A stretch of DNA of 64,000 bases from Thermoanaerobacterium thermosulfurigenes (GCF_051201035.1 NZ_JBPODR010000005.1:1-64000), one strand, 5' to 3'; positions 1 to 8,710 are shown, counted from the first letter of the stretch. Numbers and translations: made by a program. The notes: generated by a model not told the origin, from the sequence alone.

Positions 1-179
1 CATAAAGCTGCTTAAAGTCTTGCACTATACTTGGAAATAGCTATTAACTATATTAAGTTTTCAAAGTTCGGCTCTTAATTGAGTTTGTTTGCTATACCCT
101 TTTTTACAACGTAAAAAATTTTAAATTTCTTTTTAAAACCTATTGACTTTTACTAGCTGGTCTATTTAGTGTTTGATTT
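1..179. other. Left-edge stretch without a recognisable gene
   Basis: These bases lie downstream of the leftward PTS IIA gene. I see no convincing ORF with a ribosome site, no tRNA, and no clear hairpin-plus-U-tract terminator. The rest of a PTS operon may lie beyond the left edge, but nothing here shows it. Confidence 0.4.
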
Positions 180-512
180 TTATTTTGTCACGCATGTATG
201 AAGAACTGGCTCCAACATCTTTCTAAGCTCAATAATCTCTGATATGAGATTTTTCTCTGATATAGCAGTCATAAGATGATCTTGTGAATGCACGAACAAT
301 ATAGAAAAATCTAATTTTTCGCCCGATGCTTCTTTTTGCAACATGCTGGTCTGCACATTATGTGCCTTCTCAATAGCCTCATTAGCCTGGGACATAAGTT
401 TTTCAGCTTCTTCAAATTCGCCGTCATATGCCTTTCTAAGCGCTTCATGTGCATATGCTCTTGCTTCACCTGATTGTATAATGATTTCCATAACTATTTG
501 CTGCAAATCCAT
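180..512 (-). CDS. celC: PTS lactose/cellobiose-family IIA component
   Basis: A 110-residue phosphocarrier of the lactose/N,N'-diacetylchitobiose PTS family. It would accept phosphate from HPr and pass it to a cytosolic IIB domain during uptake of cellobiose or a similar beta-glucoside. The all-helical sequence ends with the family hallmark VHSQDHLM: His75 is the expected phosphorylated residue and Asp78 the conserved metal-binding residue of the trimer. Length is normal for the family (about 100-115). The ATG has an AAGGAGG ribosome site nine bases upstream. It is transcribed leftward from a sigma-54 promoter and faces a divergent LevR-type activator. No IIB or IIC gene is visible in the window, so partners must be to the left or elsewhere. 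The sugar cannot be fixed from this subunit alone; cellobiose is the usual assignment. Confidence 0.93.
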   Translation of the reverse strand: MDLQQIVMEIIIQSGEARAYAHEALRKAYDGEFEEAEKLMSQANEAIEKAHNVQTSMLQKEASGEKLDFSILFVHSQDHLMTAISEKNLISEIIELRKMLEPVLHTCVTK

Positions 513-567
513 ATTATTTTCCTCCTTGAATTGGTTTTATCTATTTTGGGGTTCACTAAATAATATA

Positions 568-583
568 TGCAAAAACCATGCCA
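568..583 (-). promoter_or_regulatory. Sigma-54 (-24/-12) promoter of the PTS IIA gene
   Basis: Read leftward the bases are TGGCATGGTTTTTGCA. This matches the RpoN consensus TGGCAC-N5-TTGCA with the invariant GG and GC dinucleotides at correct spacing. It lies 55 bases upstream of the IIA start codon. The divergent neighbour encodes a sigma-54-dependent activator with a GAYTGA loop, which makes the call strong. Confidence 0.9.
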
Positions 584-641
584 AAACACTAAACTGCGTA
601 AAAAGGCCGCAATTTATGCCGTCCATGCGCTTTAAAGCGAG

Positions 642-721
642 TAGTGTTTCTTAGTGTTTAATAAAAATCTGCATATTGTTTTATTATTTTTTATTAGTGT
701 TTTAATGTTTAAATAGTGTTT
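642..721. promoter_or_regulatory. Iterated TAGTGTTT elements, candidate activator-binding (UAS) region
   Basis: The octamer TAGTGTTT occurs at 642-649, 652-659, 695-702 and 714-721, with a degenerate TAATGTTT at 703-710. An inverted copy (AAACACTA) at 584-591 abuts the sigma-54 promoter. Start-to-start offsets of 10, 43 and 19 bases are close to whole helical turns. The cluster is 60-140 bases upstream of the -24 element, the usual place for an enhancer bound by a LevR/CelR-type activator. The binding role is inferred. Confidence 0.55.
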
Positions 722-812
722 AATCCAGTAAATCACTATTGAAAAACTTATTGCGAAATATATAATAAGATATAGGTATAGAAAGTTACTTATGGCAAAG
801 GGGATCTTTAAA

Positions 813-3512
813 TTGAAGAGAAAAGACTTGATTTTAAAAAAATTAATAGAGCTAAGCAATGGAAACGGTATAGACGCTATGACATTAGCAAATGAGCTAA
901 ATATGTCGCGAGCAAACGTTAGTCATGAGTTAAATCTTTTGTGCAAGGAAGGAAAAGTCGTAAAGTCAGATGGCAGGCCAGTGATGTTTTCACCTGTGTT
1001 TGAAAACACAAAAAGCAATTCCAGTGACAGCAAATTGTATGAGCTGGACATGCTGATTAAAAATAATATAAGCCTAAAACAAGCTGGTGAACAGGCAAAA
1101 GCTGCTATTTTATATCCTCCCAAAGGAATACACTGCTTAATATTAGGTGAAACAGGTGTGGGAAAATCTACTTTTGCGAGAATAATGCACAAGTATGCCA
1201 TAGATATGGGAGTAAAAAAGCCTGACGCTCCCTTTATAGCTTTTAACTGCGCAGATTACAGCAACAATCCTCAACTTTTGACAGCACAGCTATTTGGGGT
1301 TAAAAAAGGCGCTTACACAGGTGCTGATACCGACAAAGAAGGACTAATCGAAAAGGCAAATGGAGGAATCTTATTCCTTGATGAAGTACATCGCTTGCCG
1401 CCTGAAGGGCAGGAGATCTTATTCACTTTCCTCGATACTGGGTATTTTAGAAGAGTTGGCGATGTGGAAAACAGGACATCTGATGTGCTAATCATATCAG
1501 CCACAACTGAGGATCCTTCTTCATCCCTTTTAAATACATTTACAAGAAGAATACCGATGATAATTAAAATACCGCCACTTCGAGAAAGGACTTTAGAAGA
1601 AAGGTTTTACATTTTAAAAAGGTTCTTTAAACATGAAAGCATAAAGCTAAACAGAGATATATTCGTGTCCCTTAATTCCATGAGAGCGTTTTGTTCATAT
1701 GACTGTCCAAACAACATCGGTCAATTAGAAAGCGATGTCAAGCTTATATGTGCAAAAGTCTATTCAGAATTTTTGACTAATAAGAAAAATGACATAAGGA
1801 TCTGCAGTAGAGACTTGCCAGACTATATAAAGAAAGGATTATACACAGATAAACAGCACAGGATGCTGTGGAATGAAGTCATAGGTGACGATATAGAGTT
1901 CTTTAAGTTTTCCCCTACAAACGAAATAGAAGAAATTCCAACTGCATCTAACGATAACAGCATTTACGAGATAATAAACGACAGACTAAGGCAGCTTAAA
2001 GCAAAAGGTATATCTGATATAGACATTGAATCGATTTTGGAGAAAGACATAGCAAAGTACTTCCACAAGCAGATATACGGTATAACTGAGGAGAAAAACA
2101 AGCAGAATTTGATTCATATTTTAGGAGAAGACATAATAAGCATTACAGATAGGATCGCAGAACTTGTATCCGAACTTCTTGGGAAAGATCTCAGCCAAAA
2201 CAGCTATACTGCACTGGCTTTACACTTAAACACGCTTATTGAAAGGGTCAATAAAAATAAGCCTATTGTAAATCCCCAACTGTCAAAAATAAAGCAATTG
2301 TACCCAAGAGAATTTGAAGTTGCAGTGGAAGCTAAAAAAATCATAGAGAAATATTTGAACGTTTCGATTCCAGAAGATGAAGCTGGATTTATCGCAATAT
2401 TTCTCATGTCCGACAAGGAATACATCAATAAGCAAAACGAGAAAGTTAAAGTTATCATAATTGCTCATGGCAATTCTACTGCCACATCCATGGCAGATGT
2501 GGCCAACAAGCTACTGGGTGAAAATTATGCAATAGGCTTAGACGCTCATCTTGACAAAAGTCCTCTTGAAGTCTTAGAAACTTTAAAAGATTACGTGAGA
2601 AATGATATGAATCAGGCAGGATATCTTCTCTTAGTAGACATGGGCTCCCTTACAACGTTTGGCGAAACGATTGAAAAAGAGTTTAACGTGCCAGTAAAAG
2701 TTATACCGCTTATTTCCACACTCCACGTCATTGAAGCTACCAGAAAAGCACTATTAGGCATGCCTCTTAACAATATTTACATGAGCGTACAGTCCATAAA
2801 TTCTTATATGGAGAACAACATGGATTTCGCCCCACTGATAAGCGACAAAAAGAAAATCGCAATCATAACAGCATGTCTCACTGGTGAAGGCGCCTCTGTT
2901 GCGATTAAAAGCTTCTTGAAAAACAACTTAAAGTACGACAAAGATTTATTTGAGATAATACCAATTGACAGCCTTGATAAGCACATAACAATTAAGAAAA
3001 TTGATGAAATACAGGAAAACATGGAAATAGCTTTTATCGTATCGTCTTTCCCATTGGAAACTAATATTAAACAGTACAGCATGAATGACGTTTTAAGCTT
3101 GAAAGTCATGAAAGAATTGCAAGAAATAGTAGATATTAAGACAACCCTTATCAAAATGGGCAATGTCCTAAAGGAAAACATCGATAATATTGACGGAGAA
3201 GAGCTATATAGCGACATACAAAACACAATAATGAAGCTTTGCGACACGCTGTCGATTTGCTTTGATGATGACATGCTACTTGGCATAATACTTCACTTTG
3301 CTTTTATGGTAAGCAGAATCAAAAAAGGAGAAAAAAGCATTGAGTATATAGGGAAAGAAGAATATATTAAAAGCAACAAATCATTGTACAACGCAGTAAA
3401 GAAAGCATTGACACATTTAAACTCAAAATATTCTATAAAAATACCAGATGATGAAATATGCTATATAATGAGGTTTTTCCAAGAAAAAGATGCTCTTTTC
3501 AATATGATATAA
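813..3512 (+). CDS. LevR/CelR-type sigma-54-dependent PRD transcriptional activator
   Basis: A roughly 899-residue regulator of the LevR family. Numbered from the ATG at 792, the order is: winged helix-turn-helix (10-65); AAA+ sigma-54 interaction domain with Walker A GETGVGKS, the GAYTGA loop that contacts sigma-54, and Walker B GGILFLDE; PRD1 with His478; an EIIA-Man-like domain with candidate phospho-His559 in IIIAHGNS; an EIIB-like region; and PRD2 with His835. Phosphorylation by HPr and by the cognate PTS would set its activity. The TTG at 813 is preferred because AAAGGGGA ends nine bases before it and homologues begin near MKRKD. The ATG at 792 has only a weak ribosome site. It almost certainly drives the divergent IIA gene through the sigma-54 promoter between them. 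Confidence 0.93.
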   Translation: MKRKDLILKKLIELSNGNGIDAMTLANELNMSRANVSHELNLLCKEGKVVKSDGRPVMFSPVFENTKSNSSDSKLYELDMLIKNNISLKQAGEQAKAAILYPPKGIHCLILGETGVGKSTFARIMHKYAIDMGVKKPDAPFIAFNCADYSNNPQLLTAQLFGVKKGAYTGADTDKEGLIEKANGGILFLDEVHRLPPEGQEILFTFLDTGYFRRVGDVENRTSDVLIISATTEDPSSSLLNTFTRRIPMIIKIPPLRERTLEERFYILKRFFKHESIKLNRDIFVSLNSMRAFCSYDCPNNIGQLESDVKLICAKVYSEFLTNKKNDIRICSRDLPDYIKKGLYTDKQHRMLWNEVIGDDIEFFKFSPTNEIEEIPTASNDNSIYEIINDRLRQLKAKGISDIDIESILEKDIAKYFHKQIYGITEEKNKQNLIHILGEDIISITDRIAELVSELLGKDLSQNSYTALALHLNTLIERVNKNKPIVNPQLSKIKQLYPREFEVAVEAKKIIEKYLNVSIPEDEAGFIAIFLMSDKEYINKQNEKVKVIIIAHGNSTATSMADVANKLLGENYAIGLDAHLDKSPLEVLETLKDYVRNDMNQAGYLLLVDMGSLTTFGETIEKEFNVPVKVIPLISTLHVIEATRKALLGMPLNNIYMSVQSINSYMENNMDFAPLISDKKKIAIITACLTGEGASVAIKSFLKNNLKYDKDLFEIIPIDSLDKHITIKKIDEIQENMEIAFIVSSFPLETNIKQYSMNDVLSLKVMKELQEIVDIKTTLIKMGNVLKENIDNIDGEELYSDIQNTIMKLCDTLSICFDDDMLLGIILHFAFMVSRIKKGEKSIEYIGKEEYIKSNKSLYNAVKKALTHLNSKYSIKIPDDEICYIMRFFQEKDALFNMI

Positions 3513-3515
3513 AAA

Positions 3516-3542
3516 ATCCCCTGTGCATTATGCATAGGGGAT
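3516..3542. terminator. Bidirectional hairpin terminator
   Basis: Inverted repeat ATCCCCT...AGGGGAT with a TGCAT/ATGCA inner stem. It is followed by TATCATTTT on the right and by a T run when read leftward. It lies between convergent genes. Confidence 0.8.
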
Positions 3543-3548
3543 ATCATT

Positions 3549-4592
3549 TTATAGCTCAACAGCTTTTCCTATATGGTTTGATTTAAATGCAGCTTCTATT
3601 ATCGAATAAACTCTTTTTACTTCATCTGGTTTTACTATAAGCTCTGCTTTTCCTTCAATCGTATCGCGGACATTCTCATAAAACTCTATCCACTCTGTGT
3701 CTACATCTGGAAGTTCAAAATGATCTTTTACTTCTTCTGGTCTCGGTGCAAATGTGCGGGTCGGTCCTGCCGTCGTCTCTACTATTTCCGCATCAAATTT
3801 GTCTGCAAGCTTATTTAGCTTGACAATTTCACCATGTCCTTCAAAATCATCTACTACCAGTGTCCCTTTATTTCCGCCCACAAACCATCTTGGCAATGGC
3901 TTTAGACAAAATGTTCCCACTTCTATCTGTGCAGATAAACCATTGTCAAATTTCATCAACAGTTTGAAATAATCGTCTACATCTTTGTTTAATACGCTAA
4001 ATAGTTCAGCGTAGACTCTGACTACTTTATTCGGGATCATATATAGAATCTGATCTATAAGGTGGACACCCCAATCTAAAAGCATCCCGCCGCCGCACTC
4101 TTTTTTATTCCTCCAACCGTAAATTAATCCACCTGCGCCGTGTACTCTGCTTTCGATTGTATAGACATCACCAATCATACCTAATTCTACGGCTTTTTTC
4201 ACTTTATTAAAGTCTTTATCCCATCTGCGGTTCTGATGTACTGTAAACACCACGCTGTTCTTCTCTGCAGCCTCTATTATTTCATCTATTTCTTTCATTG
4301 ACATTGCAACAGGCTTTTCAACTATAACATTCTTTCCAGCATTTGCTGATGCCACTGCAAGATCCTTATGCACATCGTTGGGAGTTGCAATTAATACGGT
4401 ATTTACTTCCTCATCTTTTAAAAATTCATCCAACTTATCATATCCTCTAAGTCCAGCTTTTTTCGCTACATCGATTTGATATGCATCAATATCGTACGCC
4501 GCTACTACATCTACACCTTTAACTTTTGGGGCGTTTTTATGATGCCACATTCCCATTCCACCATAGCCTATTATTCCAAGTTTAATTGGCAT
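3549..4592 (-). CDS. Gfo/Idh/MocA family NAD(P)-dependent sugar oxidoreductase
   Basis: A 347-residue two-domain dehydrogenase: N-terminal Rossmann fold with LGIIGYGGMG, then the conserved VEKPVAMS segment carrying the family lysine, then a C-terminal alpha/beta substrate domain containing the LLDWGVHLID helix. Such enzymes oxidise or reduce a hydroxyl of a cyclitol, sugar or glycoside. The chosen ATG (first residues MPIKLG) has GTAGGAGG upstream; a 15-residue longer frame lacks one. It is the last gene of the LacI-led operon, after two TIM-barrel isomerases and another Gfo/Idh/MocA enzyme. Substrate is unknown. A 3-keto-sugar or inositol-type intermediate would fit the mix. Confidence 0.88.
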   Translation of the reverse strand: MPIKLGIIGYGGMGMWHHKNAPKVKGVDVVAAYDIDAYQIDVAKKAGLRGYDKLDEFLKDEEVNTVLIATPNDVHKDLAVASANAGKNVIVEKPVAMSMKEIDEIIEAAEKNSVVFTVHQNRRWDKDFNKVKKAVELGMIGDVYTIESRVHGAGGLIYGWRNKKECGGGMLLDWGVHLIDQILYMIPNKVVRVYAELFSVLNKDVDDYFKLLMKFDNGLSAQIEVGTFCLKPLPRWFVGGNKGTLVVDDFEGHGEIVKLNKLADKFDAEIVETTAGPTRTFAPRPEEVKDHFELPDVDTEWIEFYENVRDTIEGKAELIVKPDEVKRVYSIIEAAFKSNHIGKAVEL

Positions 4593-4666
4593 CTTTCTAC
4601 CTCCTACTGTGATTAAATAAAAACATTTTATAGACAAGTAGATTAAACTACTTGTCTATTTGGAAT

Positions 4667-5587
4667 TTATATGAATTGTTTCAAATGATCATACCCTAAT
4701 TTCAATCCTTCTTTGACTTTTTCCTCGCTGCCTTCATACAGCGGATCTTCATGCTCAATGCTTATAACCCCATCGTATCCTACATCTTTTAAAGCTTTTA
4801 TAAACTTGTTCCAATCCACTTGACCAAGGCCAGGCATTCTAAACCTCCAATAGCCTGTTTCGCCTTTTTTATGAAATTGCCTGTTAAATACGCCATACCA
4901 CTCAAGCTTATCTTTGAAAATTTCAGCGTCTTTTGCATGTACGTGGAAAATTCTATCCTTAAATGCTGGCACAACTTTTACATAATCAATTAGCTGAAAC
5001 AAAAGGTGAGATGGGTCTAAGTTAAGTCCAAAATTCATAGACGGTATTCGCCTAAACATCTCCTCCCAAAGCTCTGGAGTAAATGATATTGTACCAGGAA
5101 GTCCTTCTTTCTGCCAACCTTCCATTGGACAATTTTCAATTATGATCTTTACGCCTTTGCTTTCCGCATAGCTTACTATATCACCAAAGACTTCTTCAAA
5201 TTCATCAAAGTTTTCTTTTAGGTTTTTCTCAGGATTTCTACCTATAAACGTTCCAACCATAGATGTACCTAACATTGCTGCAGCATCTATGCATTTTTTA
5301 GTGTGATTGTTTATAAATACCCTCTTTTCAGGATCAGGGTGCAAATTATTATCATAGTATGCCAAAGACGATATGGAAAGACCCAAATCCCTCATGTATT
5401 TTTTTATTTTTTGAGCTTCTTCTTCTGTCAACGTTTCTACATCTATGTCACAACTGGAATAATCTCTGTCGTTTAGCTGCGGCCAACAAGCAATTTCTAA
5501 TGATTTAAACCCATTCTCTGATGCCCACTTAGCCTTATCCAAAAGTGGCATGTTTCCTAAACAAACTGTTAAAAATCCAAGATACAT
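4667..5587 (-). CDS. Sugar phosphate isomerase/epimerase-like TIM barrel
   Basis: A 306-residue protein of the xylose-isomerase-like (AP endonuclease 2) TIM-barrel superfamily. Visible landmarks are IIIENCPMEGW on a metal-binding strand, NLDPSHLLFQ, the HVHAKD motif and the final VISIEHEDP glutamate. These are the residues that usually hold a divalent cation for keto/enediol chemistry on a sugar. The ATG follows GAGGAGAG. It sits between the second isomerase and the terminal oxidoreductase. Some members of this fold are isomerases or epimerases, others dehydratases or C-glycoside lyases, so the exact reaction is open. Confidence 0.82.
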   Translation of the reverse strand: MYLGFLTVCLGNMPLLDKAKWASENGFKSLEIACWPQLNDRDYSSCDIDVETLTEEEAQKIKKYMRDLGLSISSLAYYDNNLHPDPEKRVFINNHTKKCIDAAAMLGTSMVGTFIGRNPEKNLKENFDEFEEVFGDIVSYAESKGVKIIIENCPMEGWQKEGLPGTISFTPELWEEMFRRIPSMNFGLNLDPSHLLFQLIDYVKVVPAFKDRIFHVHAKDAEIFKDKLEWYGVFNRQFHKKGETGYWRFRMPGLGQVDWNKFIKALKDVGYDGVISIEHEDPLYEGSEEKVKEGLKLGYDHLKQFI

Positions 5588-5602
5588 GATTTATCTCTCC
5601 TC

Positions 5603-5650
5603 ACATTTTTCACATTTTCTTTATTCACATTTTTCACATTTTCTTTATAT
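5603..5650. repeat. 24-base tandem duplication spanning a stop codon
   Basis: Two back-to-back 24-mers (5603-5626 and 5627-5650), each built from CACATTTTTCACATTTTCTT plus four bases, differ only in the last base. The stop codon of the upstream isomerase lies in the second copy. The duplicate therefore enlarges the gap before the next gene without altering either protein. Confidence 0.85.
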
Positions 5651-6368
5651 TATCAAAGCTTATCTTAACACTTTCAAGAGGCGGCCTTTTGCAAACATCT
5701 TGTTCAACTATAAGCCAATCGACACCTGCCTCAAGTGAAGCGTCTATAATATCCTTAATATTCATAATACCTTCGCCAATCTCAGCAAAATCCTTTGTTG
5801 CATCATCCATATCCTTTAGATGTACCAAAGGCACACGACCACTGTAGTTTTTAATGTAACTTACAGGATCTTCTCCAGCATATTTGACCCAATACGTGTC
5901 TATCTCTGCCTTCAAAAATGCTAAATCAGCATTTTCATAGAGCAAATCCAATCCGTATTTTCCGTCAAAGTTAACGAATTCATGATTATGGTTATGATAG
6001 CAAAAAATCAATCCTTTTTCTGCACACTTCTCTCCTATTTCATTAAAAAGTTTCGCAGTTTCAATGAAATCCTCTTTCCCCTCGTATTTGTTCCAAGGGC
6101 ATACAATGTATTTGTTTCCTATTTCGAGGTTGTACTCTATTTCTTCGTCAAGATTGTTTTTTAGCACATCTAAACTTATGTGACTTCCAGTCGGGGTCAA
6201 TCCAAGTCGTTCTAAATGTCTTCTTAGTTCATTTGCCTTTAAGCCACCATATCCAGCAAATTCAACACCTTTGTACCCTATCTCTGCCACTTTCTCTAAA
6301 GTCCCTACAAAATCGTCTTTCAATTCATTTCTTACAGTGTACAACTGCAGTGACAACGGCAAATCCAT
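5634..6368 (-). CDS. Sugar phosphate isomerase/epimerase-like TIM barrel (second copy)
   Basis: A 244-residue compact member of the same TIM-barrel superfamily. It begins LPLSLQLYTVRNEL and contains FCYHNHNHEF, EIDTYWVKYAG, VHLKDMD and a terminal IVEQD. These supply the histidine and acidic metal ligands typical of IolE/IolI and hydroxypyruvate-isomerase-like enzymes. The ATG preceded by GGTGAT, just after the upstream stop, is chosen over an ATG six codons earlier that overlaps the previous gene. Its C-terminal codons lie in the duplicated 24-base unit. It is divergent from the downstream isomerase, so the two probably do different steps. Confidence 0.83.
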   Translation of the reverse strand: MDLPLSLQLYTVRNELKDDFVGTLEKVAEIGYKGVEFAGYGGLKANELRRHLERLGLTPTGSHISLDVLKNNLDEEIEYNLEIGNKYIVCPWNKYEGKEDFIETAKLFNEIGEKCAEKGLIFCYHNHNHEFVNFDGKYGLDLLYENADLAFLKAEIDTYWVKYAGEDPVSYIKNYSGRVPLVHLKDMDDATKDFAEIGEGIMNIKDIIDASLEAGVDWLIVEQDVCKRPPLESVKISFDNIKKM

Positions 6369-6378
6369 ATAAATCACC

Positions 6379-7464
6379 CTATTCATTAAAATATACTGGC
6401 TTACCAGTCTTTGATGATGTGTATATAGCCTCTAATATCTGTGATACTATATATGCCTCTTCTGGCTTTACGACAGGTTCCGTATCGTTTATAATACTTT
6501 CTATCCACAATCTTGCCTCCAAGTCAGCAGCATCTTCTGCCTTTCCTTCGTAAAATGCCACACCACCTGAACTTAAATCGATTTTTGTAGTGTACAATCG
6601 CCCATTCATCTCTCCATTGATCCTAAGCCCATCTTTCATGTCTGCTCCACCTTCTGTCCCGCACAATGTGGTCTTTGCTTCATCTACATCGAGAGAATTT
6701 AAGGCCCAACTGGATTCAAGAATGATCGTTGCACCATTTTCCATGGTTATAAAGCCAAAAGCCGAATCTTCCACCGTAAATTTATCAGGATCCCATGGCC
6801 CCCAAGCATTCGCTGCATTCCTTCTTTCAGCTAATTTACGGTATGTATTTCCGACAACGTATTTAGGCTTATAGTTGTTCATCATCCAAAGGGTTAAGTC
6901 AAGGGCATGTGTACCAATATCTATAAGAGGCCCTCCACCTTGCTCTTCTTCGTTTAAAAATACTCCCCATGTAGGAACAGCGCGACGCCTTATAGCATGT
7001 GCCTTTGCAAAGTATATTTCGCCTAACACGCCATCTTGACACAATTTGTGCAAATACTGAGAGTCCGGTCTAAAGCGGTTCTGATATCCTATTGTCAACT
7101 TCTTTCCAGTTCTTTTTGCAGCATCCAGCATCCGTTTAGCGTCATTAGAAGTCTTCGCCATAGGTTTTTCGCACATGACGTGCTTTCCAGCTTCTAATGC
7201 GTCAACTGTTATATCTGAATGTGATTTATTTGGTGTACACACGTGCACTACATCGATGCTTTTATCCTCTAAAAGCTTTCTGTAGTCATTATATGTCTTA
7301 GCTCCATCTACACCATAATCTTTTGCAGCTTTTAATGCTTTCTCCTCTTTTACATCGCAAAAAGCAACCATTTCTACGTTGTCAAGCTTTGATAGGGACG
7401 GCATGTGCTTGCCATTTGCTATGCCTCCACATCCTATTATTCCAATTCTTATCTTCTCTCCCAT
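6379..7464 (-). CDS. Gfo/Idh/MocA family oxidoreductase (first in operon after LacI)
   Basis: A 361-residue NAD(P)-dependent dehydrogenase with Rossmann motif IGIIGCGGIANGKH, the catalytic-lysine segment CEKPMAK, and LIDIGTHALDL in the substrate domain. The chosen ATG (MGEKIR) has AAGGAGGA upstream. A longer frame begins six codons earlier at an ATG overlapping that ribosome site. The gene follows the lacI stop with almost no gap and precedes the two isomerases. It is only distantly similar to the operon's terminal oxidoreductase. This suggests an oxidise, rearrange, reduce scheme on one sugar; the substrate is not shown. Confidence 0.88.
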   Translation of the reverse strand: MGEKIRIGIIGCGGIANGKHMPSLSKLDNVEMVAFCDVKEEKALKAAKDYGVDGAKTYNDYRKLLEDKSIDVVHVCTPNKSHSDITVDALEAGKHVMCEKPMAKTSNDAKRMLDAAKRTGKKLTIGYQNRFRPDSQYLHKLCQDGVLGEIYFAKAHAIRRRAVPTWGVFLNEEEQGGGPLIDIGTHALDLTLWMMNNYKPKYVVGNTYRKLAERRNAANAWGPWDPDKFTVEDSAFGFITMENGATIILESSWALNSLDVDEAKTTLCGTEGGADMKDGLRINGEMNGRLYTTKIDLSSGGVAFYEGKAEDAADLEARLWIESIINDTEPVVKPEEAYIVSQILEAIYTSSKTGKPVYFNE

Positions 7465-7478
7465 AAGAATTTCCTCCT

Positions 7479-8471
7479 TCATTTTACAGTAGAATGCCTT
7501 ATTATCAATTCATGCTCTAAAACTATGTTCTCTTTATTACCTCCTTTATTTTCTATTTGCTTTATGAGTAGCTCCATAGCAGTACAACCTATATCGTACT
7601 TTGGCTGAGACACCGTTGTAAGAGACGGATTGTACATGGAAGCAAAGCTTATATTGTCAAATCCAACAATGCCAATGTCGTCAGGAACCTTCAAGCTATT
7701 TTCATAACATGATTTAATTGCCCCAATGGCCATTATGTCTGATATAGCAAATATTGCCGTAATCTCTTTATGATCTTTTAAGAGACCTTGCGCTGCTCTG
7801 AAGCCGCTTTTAAATGAATAATCGCCATACCTTATGTAATCGGGATTAAACGAGATTCCTGAATCCTCTAAAGCGCTTTTATATCCTTCTTCCCTGTGTT
7901 TTGTAGACAAAAAATTATTTTTGCAGCTAATGAGCCCGATGTGCTTATGCCCTAATCCAATCAGATGCTTTACCGCCTTATACGATGCCTTGTAATTGTC
8001 TATAGATACATGTGAAACATTTGCACCCTCCTTGTACTCGCAACACTGGACAACGGCGTATTTTTCTCCTATCTCGTTAAGCTCGTCTTTATCCATCTCA
8101 GGCGCCATAAAAATCACACCGTCAGACAACCTGTTCTTTAAAAGCTCCAGGTACATCTTTTCTCTCTCTATATTGGAATCTGTATTGCAAAGCATCACAC
8201 CATACCCATTTTTTTGTGCCACATCCTCTATGCCTTTTACTATCCTTGCGTAAAAGGGATTTGATATTGTGGGAAGCAGCACCAACACCATTTTAGTCTC
8301 CATCCTACGAAGATTGCGCCCCAAAAGATTGGGATTGTAGTTTAGCCTTTTTATAACAGATAAAACTCTTTCTCTCGTCTCATCCGAGACGCCAGGACTG
8401 TTATTCAAAACCCTCGATATTGTAGCAACAGATACGCCAGCTTCTTTGGCAACATCTTTTATCGTTATCAT
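7479..8471 (-). CDS. LacI/GalR-family transcriptional repressor
   Basis: A 330-residue repressor. The N-terminal helix-turn-helix and hinge are classical (TIKDVAKEAGVSVATISRVL). A periplasmic-binding-protein-like effector domain follows (VLVLLPTISNPFYARIV; VGFDNISFASM). The ATG follows AAGGAGC. It heads the operon, so autorepression is likely. Two related GTAA-N4-TTAC dyads lie in its upstream region. The inducer is presumably the sugar or intermediate handled by the four downstream enzymes. LacI-family proteins without HPr-contact features are local regulators, and no sign suggests this is CcpA. Confidence 0.92.
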   Translation of the reverse strand: MITIKDVAKEAGVSVATISRVLNNSPGVSDETRERVLSVIKRLNYNPNLLGRNLRRMETKMVLVLLPTISNPFYARIVKGIEDVAQKNGYGVMLCNTDSNIEREKMYLELLKNRLSDGVIFMAPEMDKDELNEIGEKYAVVQCCEYKEGANVSHVSIDNYKASYKAVKHLIGLGHKHIGLISCKNNFLSTKHREEGYKSALEDSGISFNPDYIRYGDYSFKSGFRAAQGLLKDHKEITAIFAISDIMAIGAIKSCYENSLKVPDDIGIVGFDNISFASMYNPSLTTVSQPKYDIGCTAMELLIKQIENKGGNKENIVLEHELIIRHSTVK

Positions 8472-8483
8472 AGCAGCTCCTTC

Positions 8484-8571
8484 GTAATTGATTACTATAA
8501 TTTTAGGTGAAATTTCCTTAAATTTAACTCACTAATAACTCTTTCTAAAAATATTTTGCGTAACGGATTAC
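8484..8571. promoter_or_regulatory. Pair of GTAA-N4-TTAC dyads, candidate LacI operators
   Basis: GTAATTGATTAC (8484-8495) and GTAACGGATTAC (8560-8571) agree at ten of twelve bases and share the symmetric arms GTAA/TTAC. The first lies just before the lacI ribosome site, the second 65 bases further up. Two copies of a dyad in front of an autoregulated repressor suggest DNA looping. No strong -35/-10 pair could be fixed. The rest of 8472-8710 holds no gene that I can see. Confidence 0.45.
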
Positions 8572-8710
8572 ATTAATATCATAAAACAAGTTTTCCGTCA
8601 TGTCAATTTCAATAAACACTTTTAATTTTATATTTCCAGTAATTTAATGCATCTACCTTCAAATAACTTTTGTTTGCTTCAACTTTTGAGCAGTTCAAAC
8701 TTGTCCTAAA

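Noticed and set aside
167..174. A further TAGTGTTT copy downstream of the PTS IIA gene as part of the enhancer
   Set aside because: A single copy 3' of the gene in AT-rich DNA is likely chance; it was not included in the UAS.
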